A stretch of DNA of 29,411 nt from JAUYMM01 sp049301455 (lineage in GTDB: Bacteria > Patescibacteriota > Microgenomatia > UBA8517), in assembly GCA_049301455.1 (NCBI GenBank), contig JBAQKY010000007.1, positions 1-29,411 on the forward strand, in the 5' to 3' direction. Made by a program: the position numbers and the translations under genes. Under the pieces are notes generated by a model, which did not search any database, was not told where the DNA came from, and saw only the letters and a program-made list of their open reading frames with translations. Shown here in pieces: positions 22,827-28,885 of the stretch (the stretch's first letter is position 1; each line of letters begins with the position of its first letter).

Positions 22827-24995
22827 ATGGCAGAGGAAAAAGCAAAAAAGTCCGCAATGGTTATGACGGCTACCAAAGACCGTAATGTTTCGTTGGACAA
22901 AATTAGAAACTTAGGAATCATTGCCCACATTGATGCAGGTAAAACAACAACTACAGAAAGACTTCTTTTTGAAACAGGTAGAACATACAAACAAGGATCA
23001 GTCGATGATGGAACAACAGTCACTGACTGGATGGTTCAAGAAAGAGAAAGAGGAATTACAATTGTTTCAGCTGCAATTACTGCATTCTGGGACTTAAAAG
23101 AAGAAGCTTCAGTCCCAATGGGACACTACAGAATTAACTTAATTGACACCCCAGGACACATTGATTTTACAGCAGAAGTAGAAAGATCACTTAGAGTATT
23201 GGACGGAGCTTTGATGGTCTTTGATGGTAGAACTGGAGTTGAATCACAATCTGAAACTGTTTGGAGACAAGCAGATAAATATAAAGTTCCAAGAATTTGT
23301 GTACTTAACAAACTTAACTTAATCGGTGCAGACTTTGATGGTTCAATTCAATCAATTAGAGAAAGACTAAAGGCCAATGCCTCACCTGTTACCTATCCAA
23401 TTGGTCAAGAACATGCACATAGGGGTGTTATTGATCTTATTAGAATGAAAGCACTAACTTATAAAGCAGTTGAGGATGCAAAGTTAACTGAAGAAGAAAT
23501 CCCAGCAGATCTTCTTGAAACTGCAAAGAAATATAGAAATCAACTTCTTGAAGCTGTTGCAGAATTTGATGATGAAACATTGGCAAAATACTTAGAAGGT
23601 ATTGAACCAACACAAGTTGAAATTAAAAGAGCAATCAGAAAAGGCGTTATTGCAGGTAAATTCTTCCCAGTCTTTGGTGGAGACAATAGATCAGCAGAAT
23701 CACAACTATTACTTGATGGAGTTGTTGAATACTTACCATCTCCTATCGATATTCCAGCAATTGAAGGAACAAATGCAAAAACTGGAGAAATTGAAACAAG
23801 AGAAAGAAAGAATGAAGCACCTTTTTCAGGCATTGCCTTTAAAGTTGTTACAGATCCACATGTTGGAAGACTTCTTTATGTCAGAGTTTACTCAGGAATT
23901 TTGAAGACTGGCCAAACTGTTTATAATGCAAATAAACAAACAACTGAAAGAATTGGAAAACTTGTTCTACTTCATGCAGATCAAAGAGAATTAATTGAAG
24001 AGGCATATGCAGGAGAAATTGTTGCAGTAGTTGGTATGAAAGATACAACAACAGGACACACAATTTGTGATCCAGCTCATCCAATTCATTTGGAATCAAT
24101 CAATTTCCCAGAACCAGTTATATCTTTAGCTATCGAACCAGCAACAAAGTCTGATCAAGAAAAAATGGGCTTGGCATTAAATAAACTTTCAGACGAAGAT
24201 CCAACATTTAGAATTAAAAGTAATCCAGAAACAGGACAAACAATTATTGCAGGAATGGGAGAACTTCAACTTGAAGTCTTAGTAGACAGAATGAAGAGAG
24301 AATTCAATGTCATTGCAACAACTGGAGCTCCACAAGTTGCATACAAAGAAACAATTAAGAAGTATGCAGAAGGTGAAGGAAAGTACATCAGACAAACTGG
24401 AGGTCGTGGACAATACGGACACTGTCTTATCAAAGTCGAGCCAAGAGGTAGAGGAGAAGGTTTTGAATTTAAATCTGAAATTAAAGGTGGAGCAATCCCA
24501 CAAGAATACATCCCAGCAATTGAAAAGGGTATTAAAGAAAAACTTGAAAACGGAATTATGGCTGGATACCCAATGGTTGACGTCAAAGCAACTGTCTACG
24601 ACGGTTCATACCACGATATTGATTCTTCAGAAATGTCATTTAAGATTGCAGGTTCATTAGGTGTTGAGGATGCTATCAAGAAAGCAGATATGTGTCTTCT
24701 TGAACCAATCATGAAAGTTGAGGTCTTTACCCCAGCAGAATACATGGGTGATGTTATGGGAGATCTTTCAAGTAAAAGAGCACAAATTTCAGGAACTGAA
24801 GAAAAAGCAGGAGAAACAGTTGTCTACGCAGTTGCTCCACTTGCAGAGCTTTCAGGATATGCAACAAAACTTAGATCACTTACACAAGGTAGAGCAAGAG
24901 CATTCGTCGAACCAAGTCATTATGAAGAAGTTCCTTCACACATTGCAGCACAAATAGTTGCAAAGGCTGGAAAAGTTGAGATGACAAGAGGGTAA
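22827..24995 (+). CDS. fusA: Elongation factor G with altered G4 motif
   Basis: A 722-residue EF-G, the translocation GTPase. The G1 motif AHIDAGKTT, switch II DTPGHIDF, domain II (GRLLYVRVYSGILKTGQTV), domain IV (GGRGQYGHC) and the C-terminal LRSLTQGRARA are normal. The G4 motif, expected NKxD, reads NKLN at residues 161-164, with AAC 23316-23318 in place of the Asp codon. In other GTPases this Asp contacts the guanine 2-amino group. The gene has its own promoter. Its last eight codons (GKVEMTRG) reappear as a fragment upstream of tuf. Confidence 0.97.
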   Translation: MAEEKAKKSAMVMTATKDRNVSLDKIRNLGIIAHIDAGKTTTTERLLFETGRTYKQGSVDDGTTVTDWMVQERERGITIVSAAITAFWDLKEEASVPMGHYRINLIDTPGHIDFTAEVERSLRVLDGALMVFDGRTGVESQSETVWRQADKYKVPRICVLNKLNLIGADFDGSIQSIRERLKANASPVTYPIGQEHAHRGVIDLIRMKALTYKAVEDAKLTEEEIPADLLETAKKYRNQLLEAVAEFDDETLAKYLEGIEPTQVEIKRAIRKGVIAGKFFPVFGGDNRSAESQLLLDGVVEYLPSPIDIPAIEGTNAKTGEIETRERKNEAPFSGIAFKVVTDPHVGRLLYVRVYSGILKTGQTVYNANKQTTERIGKLVLLHADQRELIEEAYAGEIVAVVGMKDTTTGHTICDPAHPIHLESINFPEPVISLAIEPATKSDQEKMGLALNKLSDEDPTFRIKSNPETGQTIIAGMGELQLEVLVDRMKREFNVIATTGAPQVAYKETIKKYAEGEGKYIRQTGGRGQYGHCLIKVEPRGRGEGFEFKSEIKGGAIPQEYIPAIEKGIKEKLENGIMAGYPMVDVKATVYDGSYHDIDSSEMSFKIAGSLGVEDAIKKADMCLLEPIMKVEVFTPAEYMGDVMGDLSSKRAQISGTEEKAGETVVYAVAPLAELSGYATKLRSLTQGRARAFVEPSHYEEVPSHIAAQIVAKAGKVEMTRG

Positions 24996-24996
24996 A
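24967..24996 (+). repeat. Direct repeat copy 1: end of fusA
   Basis: The first 22 nt (24967-24988) are identical to 26241-26262, and 28 of 30 match over 24967-24996 and 26241-26270. It encodes the last codons of EF-G with its stop. The two differing bases are synonymous (AGA/AGG, GGG/GGA). Confidence 0.95.
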
Positions 24997-25022
24997 CCAT
25001 TTTAGTTTTTGCTATTCTCCTA

Positions 25023-25052
25023 TTGACACCTTAATTCAAAAGAACGAATATT
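25023..25052 (+). promoter_or_regulatory. Possible promoter for the 25057 gene
   Basis: A perfect TTGACA (25023-25028), then an 18-nt spacer and a weak AATATT (25047-25052, 4/6). Transcription would start about at ATG 25057. Confidence 0.4.
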
Positions 25053-25056
25053 AACT

Positions 25057-25815
25057 ATGGCTACTAAAATTAGTAAAAACAATTATAAGATATTAGGTTT
25101 TTCAATTTTGTTACTAGTTGTAATTTTGTGTTTTTTTGCCTTTTCAAAATTTGTAAATAAAAGTTCTGAAAATGATACTATAAAATCCATAGTATTATCT
25201 GAAGAATGTGTTGCCTCAATTAAATTAAAATCTGGAAAGACTGAGATAATTGATATTGAGAGTGGTGTAATTTCTAAAGAATGTAAGATCAAACCAGTAG
25301 TTTCTAGAGACGGCAAATACGCAGCCTTTGATCTTAATTTGGTTATTAAGGATTCAGACCAAAAGTCGGGCAAATCGGCAAACAATTCAAGTATTGTCTA
25401 TAAGTTAGATTCGGATAAATGGATAAATGTGTACAATCATGGTGCTGGAGAAGCAACAAGTTTAAAATTTAATGACAATAATGATTTAGTCATTGATATT
25501 AGGTATGAAGGTAAAGATCAAGCGCCATGGACAGTTAAAAATTCTGATTTTAATCAAATTCTAGAAACTGAAGAAAAAATGGCAATAGGATTAACTAAAA
25601 GAGATCCAGAGCTTGCCTTGTGGCTTAAAAAATTTGATAGTAAAAGTTATTTGAGTAAAAATAAGGAGGGTAAAGCAGTTGTAGAAATTGATCGTTATGA
25701 TGGTGACACAATCATTATTCACGCATACGAGCAATTTTTAACCGATGGACACAGAGCTACGTTTAATTGGTATAGTTATAGTAGGCCTTCATTTTTAGTT
25801 ACAAAAGAATTTTAA
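25057..25815 (+). CDS. Single-TM protein with an extracytoplasmic domain, unknown function
   Basis: A 252-residue protein. A short basic head is followed by one transmembrane helix (about residues 11-31, ILGFSILLLVVILCFFAF), and then about 215 residues outside. The outer part is beta-rich by composition, with two cysteines in the first third (SEECVASI and SKECKIKP) that could form a disulfide. I do not recognise the family. It lies inside the segment flanked by the fusA repeat and is probably not part of the ancestral operon. Confidence 0.7.
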   Translation: MATKISKNNYKILGFSILLLVVILCFFAFSKFVNKSSENDTIKSIVLSEECVASIKLKSGKTEIIDIESGVISKECKIKPVVSRDGKYAAFDLNLVIKDSDQKSGKSANNSSIVYKLDSDKWINVYNHGAGEATSLKFNDNNDLVIDIRYEGKDQAPWTVKNSDFNQILETEEKMAIGLTKRDPELALWLKKFDSKSYLSKNKEGKAVVEIDRYDGDTIIIHAYEQFLTDGHRATFNWYSYSRPSFLVTKEF

Positions 25816-25827
25816 TTAAAAATTTGA

Positions 25828-26226
25828 ATGAAAAAAATATCAAAAAAGTTTAAAAATAAAAGTATTTTTGTAGTTTTTACTATCATTTTGTCTGTTCTAC
25901 TTTTTTGGTTTACATATAATTATGTTGCATATTCAAGATTTGATTCAGAGGTTTGGAAACGTGAACCTATGGTTAGTGGCAATATTTCTAAAAAGACGAG
26001 ATCTTCAATGGTGGACAATCTACTAGATAAGTACGATTTAGTAGGGATGGATAAAGGCGAAATAGATAGTTTACTTGGTAAACCTGAAGACGCAAATTAT
26101 TTTAAAGAATACGATTATGTATACTATCTTGGAAGAGAGGGTGGTTTTGCTAATATTGATTCACAATGGTTAGTTATTAAATTTAAAGATGATTTTGTGT
26201 CTGAAGTAAAGGTGGTTCAGGATTAG
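25828..26226 (+). CDS. Membrane-anchored BamE/SmpA-like small domain protein
   Basis: A 132-residue protein with a Lys-rich start, a transmembrane helix (about residues 12-31, SIFVVFTIILSVLLFWFTY), and an outer domain. The domain pattern is RSSMVDNLLDKYDLVGMDK, then EIDSLLGKP, YDYVYYLG, and DSQWLVIKFKDDFVSEV. The Gm...v..lLG.P...y..y.lG...l.i.F..g.V pattern resembles the BamE-like fold found in many Gram-positive lipoproteins and CPR proteins. The function is unknown, and an outer-membrane role is not implied. It starts 12 nt after the previous gene and is the second gene of the inserted segment. Confidence 0.7.
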   Translation: MKKISKKFKNKSIFVVFTIILSVLLFWFTYNYVAYSRFDSEVWKREPMVSGNISKKTRSSMVDNLLDKYDLVGMDKGEIDSLLGKPEDANYFKEYDYVYYLGREGGFANIDSQWLVIKFKDDFVSEVKVVQD

Positions 26227-26240
26227 ACCATTTTCGTCGT

Positions 26241-26270
26241 CTGGAAAAGTTGAGATGACAAGGGGATAAA
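26241..26270 (+). pseudogene. Direct repeat copy 2: relic of a fusA 3' end upstream of tuf
   Basis: This 30-nt stretch decodes in one frame to GKVEMTRG-stop, the exact EF-G C-terminus, but has no coding sequence before it: upstream bases do not match fusA and the frame differs from the adjacent gene. The two differences from copy 1 are both synonymous. It is most simply the end of a second or former fusA, left next to tuf. Confidence 0.9.
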
Positions 26271-26279
26271 TATTAGGTG

Positions 26280-26309
26280 TTGACACTTTTTATAAGTGTC
26301 ATTTATAAT
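26280..26309 (+). promoter_or_regulatory. tuf promoter P1 with an overlapping palindrome
   Basis: A perfect TTGACA (26280-26285), an 18-nt spacer and a perfect TATAAT (26304-26309). The perfect inverted repeat TGACACTT-TTTAT-AAGTGTCA (26281-26301) covers the -35 and the spacer and could be an operator. Predicted start is near 26316. Confidence 0.85.
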
Positions 26310-26319
26310 ACAATCTCTT

Positions 26320-26337
26320 GAGGCAGAAAGATGCCTC
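26320..26337 (+). promoter_or_regulatory. Hairpin near the 5' end of the tuf leader
   Basis: GAGGCA-GAAAGA-TGCCTC, six perfect pairs and a six-base loop, starting about 4 nt into the predicted P1 transcript. A TTGTCTTTT stretch follows. It may cap the RNA or, less likely, attenuate it. Confidence 0.65.
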
Positions 26338-26366
26338 TTGTCTTTTGAGAAGAATAAAAATATAAT
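26338..26366 (+). promoter_or_regulatory. tuf promoter P2 (leaderless)
   Basis: TTGTCT (26338-26343), a 17-nt spacer and a perfect TATAAT (26361-26366). ATG 26373 lies 6 nt after the -10 box, so P2 should give a leaderless tuf mRNA, unlike P1. Confidence 0.65.
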
Positions 26367-26372
26367 ACAACT

Positions 26373-27578
26373 ATGGCAGCAGCAGACGCAAAACAAAAAT
26401 TTGATAGAACAAAGACCCATTTAAACATTGGTACAATTGGTCATGTCGATCACGGCAAGACCACATTAACCGCTGCTATTACTACAGTACTTGCAAAGAA
26501 CTTCCCAGGTGGTGTTAACAAAGCATACGCTTTTGATCAAATTGATTCAGCTCCAGAAGAGAAACAAAGAGGAGTTACTATTAACATTGCTCACGTCGAA
26601 TATGAAACAGCAAATAGACATTATGCTCATATCGATGCTCCAGGTCACGCAGATTACATCAAGAACATGATTACAGGTGCAGCACAAATGGATGGAGCAA
26701 TCTTGGTTGTTTCAGCTCCAGATGGTCCAATGCCTCAAACAAGAGAACACGTTATTCTTGCAAGACAAGTCAACGTTCCATCTCTTATGGTTGCATTAAA
26801 CAAATGTGATGCAATGGATGATCCAGAACTTCTTGAGTTAGTTGAAGCAGACATTAGAGACTTGCTTAACAAATATCAATTCCCAGGAGACACAACCCCA
26901 ATTGTTAGAGTTTCAGCTCTAAAAGCTCTTGAAGGTGATGCAGAAGCAGAAAAAGGAATCTTAAAGTTAATGGAAACAGCAGATTCATTTATTCCAGATC
27001 CAGTAAGAGATACAGACAAGCCATTCTTAATGCCTGTTGAAGATGTTTTCTCAATCTCAGGAAGAGGAACAGTCGTTACAGGAAGAGTTGAAAGAGGAGA
27101 AATCAAAGTCAACGAAGAAATCGAAATCATTGGTATTAAAGCAACAGTTAAATCAGTTGTAACAGGTCTTGAAATGTTTAGAAAATTACTTGATTCAGCA
27201 ATGGCAGGAGACAATGTTGGAGTACTTCTTAGAGGTATTGACAAAGAAGCAGTTGAAAGAGGACAAGTTCTTGCAAAATCAGGATCAGTTACTCCACATA
27301 CTGAATTTGAAGCTGAAGTTTATATCTTAAGCAAAGATGAAGGTGGAAGACACACACCATTCTTTACAGGATACAAACCACAATTCTTTATCAGAACAGC
27401 TGATATTACAGGTGATGTAAAACTTGCAGAAGGTGTAGAAATGGTTATGCCTGGAGATTCAGCAAAAATGACAGTTAAATTGATTGTACCTATTGCAATG
27501 GAAGAAGGACTTAGATTTGCAATCAGAGAAGGTGGACACACAGTAGGCGCTGGTGTTATCACAAAAATCATAGCCTAA
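26373..27578 (+). CDS. tuf: Elongation factor Tu
   Basis: A 401-residue EF-Tu, which delivers aminoacyl-tRNA to the ribosome. The G1 motif GHVDHGKTT, DAPGHADY (usually DCPGHADY), a normal G4 NKCD, SALKALEGD, and GGRHTPFFTGYKPQF are present. The C-terminal GGHTVGAGV has His in place of the near-universal Arg of GGRTVGAG. Gln of MPQTREH, a kirromycin-contact residue, is kept. Two promoters serve it, and rpsJ follows after an 18-nt gap, so tuf and rpsJ probably share a transcript. Confidence 0.97.
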   Translation: MAAADAKQKFDRTKTHLNIGTIGHVDHGKTTLTAAITTVLAKNFPGGVNKAYAFDQIDSAPEEKQRGVTINIAHVEYETANRHYAHIDAPGHADYIKNMITGAAQMDGAILVVSAPDGPMPQTREHVILARQVNVPSLMVALNKCDAMDDPELLELVEADIRDLLNKYQFPGDTTPIVRVSALKALEGDAEAEKGILKLMETADSFIPDPVRDTDKPFLMPVEDVFSISGRGTVVTGRVERGEIKVNEEIEIIGIKATVKSVVTGLEMFRKLLDSAMAGDNVGVLLRGIDKEAVERGQVLAKSGSVTPHTEFEAEVYILSKDEGGRHTPFFTGYKPQFFIRTADITGDVKLAEGVEMVMPGDSAKMTVKLIVPIAMEEGLRFAIREGGHTVGAGVITKIIA

Positions 27579-27596
27579 CTTTTTTAGCACACTATT

Positions 27597-27899
27597 ATGC
27601 AAAGACTTAGAGTTAAGCTTAAGGCTTACGATCATAGAGTTATAGACGAGGCAGCTTCAAAAATTATTGATGCAGTCTTAGCTTCAGGTGCACAAATTTC
27701 AGGACCAATCCCACTCCCAACAGATAGAACTTTGATGTCTGTTAAAGAATCCCCATTTACAGATAAAGACGCACAAGAACATTATGAAGTTTTAATTCAC
27801 AAAAGATTAATTGATATTAACAACCCAACCCCAAGAACAGTTGATGCCCTTTCAAACATGGATCTCCCAGCAGGAGTTTCTATCGAGATTAAGATGTAA
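27597..27899 (+). CDS. rpsJ: 30S ribosomal protein S10
   Basis: A 100-residue S10 (NusE), a 30S head protein and part of the NusB/NusE antitermination complex. The signatures RLRVKLKAYDHRVIDEAASK, SGPIPLPT, HKRLIDINNPTPRTVDAL and LPAGVSIEIKM are intact. It normally begins the S10 operon together with rplC; here a promoter and a 220-nt leader separate the two. There is no Shine-Dalgarno sequence. Confidence 0.97.
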   Translation: MQRLRVKLKAYDHRVIDEAASKIIDAVLASGAQISGPIPLPTDRTLMSVKESPFTDKDAQEHYEVLIHKRLIDINNPTPRTVDALSNMDLPAGVSIEIKM

Positions 27900-27966
27900 T
27901 TTTTTTGTTCATTTGTAGCTTCATATTTGGTAATTATTTCATATTTAATTCAAATCTAAATTATCC

Positions 27967-27995
27967 TTGCGTAACTCTTGTTTAATTGATATAAT
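27967..27995 (+). promoter_or_regulatory. rplC promoter
   Basis: TTGCGT (27967-27972), a 17-nt spacer and an extended -10 TGA-TATAAT (27987-27995). Predicted start is near 28002, which gives a leader of about 118 nt before rplC. Confidence 0.8.
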
Positions 27996-28001
27996 TCACC
28001 A

Positions 28002-28089
28002 ATAGAAATTATGGAGGTGTATTTAACAAGATAACCTCGAGCGAATGCTAAAAGCAGGATAAGCGCTTTTACGGCGCTTTTATTTTTTT
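28002..28089 (+). promoter_or_regulatory. Attenuator-like leader of rplC: hairpin, mini-ORFs, antiterminator and terminator
   Basis: Hairpin 1 pairs GAGGT (28014-28018) with ACCTC (28034-28038) and covers a GGAGGT (28013-28018). Two mini-ORFs are readable: MEVYLTR (28011-28034) and MLKAG (28045-28062). The terminator is AAGCGC (28061-28066)/GCGCTT (28074-28079), followed by a T-run to 28089. TAAAAGC (28049-28055) can pair perfectly with GCTTTTA (28065-28071), which would disrupt the terminator's 5' arm. This is the layout of a transcription attenuator. The signal is unknown; L4 autoregulation is a reasonable guess from E. coli. Confidence 0.65.
28061..28089 (+). terminator. Intrinsic terminator in the rplC leader
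   Basis: A six-pair GC-rich stem (AAGCGC/GCGCTT), seven-base loop, then TTATTTTTTT. It is the best terminator-like structure in the window and lies 31 nt before rplC, inside its own leader. Confidence 0.7.
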
Positions 28090-28119
28090 CTATACGACTT
28101 AAAATTAAAACGCGGCAAA

Positions 28120-28878
28120 ATGAAAACATTATTTGGTACAAAGGGAGCTATGTCACAAACCTTCATAGAAGGTTTTAGAATTCCTGTTACAAAAGTAACA
28201 CTTGGACCATGTGTTGTTACTCAAATTAAAAATAATGAAAAAGATGGTTACTGGGCAGTTCAATTAGGATTTGGAACTAAGAAAGTTAAGAACACTTCAA
28301 AAGCACTTCAAGGACATGTAAGGAAATCACAAGATTCAAAAGAAACAAAAGCACAACCAAGATACTTAAAAGAAGTTAGAGTCACAACAGAGCCAAAATA
28401 TAATGTTGGTGATGTTGTAACTGTTGCAGATATTTTCAAAAAAGGTGATGTTGTTTCAGTAACCGCAATTAATAAAGGAAAAGGTTTTGCTGGTGGTGTT
28501 CGTAGATTTAACTTTAGAGGTGGTCCAAAGACTCACGGACAGTCAGATCGTCATAGAGCTCCTGGATCAATAGGACAGACCACAACACCAGGTAGAGTCT
28601 ATAGAGGTAAGAGAATGGCAGGTAGAATGGGTGGAGTACAAGTCACAATCAAAAATGTTCACGTAGTTAGTGTTGATAAAGAGAAAAACGAAATTTTAAT
28701 TTCAAGCCCAATTCCAGGAAGAATTGGAATATTTTTAACAATGACTAAAATAAAGGCTGGTTCGTTAAAAGATTTAGAACATGAAGTAGTCGAGACAGTT
28801 GTTGAAGGAGAGTCAAATGAAGCAAAAGTAGAAGATACAGTAGCTCAGGCTGCTGCAACATTAGAAGAATCAAAATAA
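28120..28878 (+). CDS. rplC: 50S ribosomal protein L3
   Basis: A 252-residue L3, an early-assembly protein near the peptidyl-transferase centre. The motifs MKTLFGTKGAMSQTF, TLGPCVVTQIKN, INKGKGFAGGVRRFNFRGGP, THGQSDRHRAPGSIGQ and RGKRMAGRMGG are intact. It is about 40 residues longer than most bacterial L3 because of an acidic, Ala-rich tail (from about residue 212, HEVVETVVEGESNEAK...EESK). The tail's role is unknown. ATG 28120 gives the typical start. Confidence 0.96.
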   Translation: MKTLFGTKGAMSQTFIEGFRIPVTKVTLGPCVVTQIKNNEKDGYWAVQLGFGTKKVKNTSKALQGHVRKSQDSKETKAQPRYLKEVRVTTEPKYNVGDVVTVADIFKKGDVVSVTAINKGKGFAGGVRRFNFRGGPKTHGQSDRHRAPGSIGQTTTPGRVYRGKRMAGRMGGVQVTIKNVHVVSVDKEKNEILISSPIPGRIGIFLTMTKIKAGSLKDLEHEVVETVVEGESNEAKVEDTVAQAAATLEESK

Positions 28879-28885
28879 GTATATT

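Noticed and set aside
16620..24660. Long ORFs on the minus strand and in other frames within rpoB, rpoC and fusA
   Set aside because: They are shadows of strongly biased coding sequence in conserved genes and lack promoters, starts and recognisable domains.
24993..25010. Terminator after fusA (AAAC/GTTT)
   Set aside because: A four-pair AT-rich stem is too weak to call.
28002..28090. A small RNA gene (SRP RNA, 6S or riboswitch) between the rplC promoter and the terminator
   Set aside because: I could match no conserved SRP, tmRNA, RNase P or known riboswitch motif; an rplC attenuator explains it better, though a stable short RNA is not excluded.
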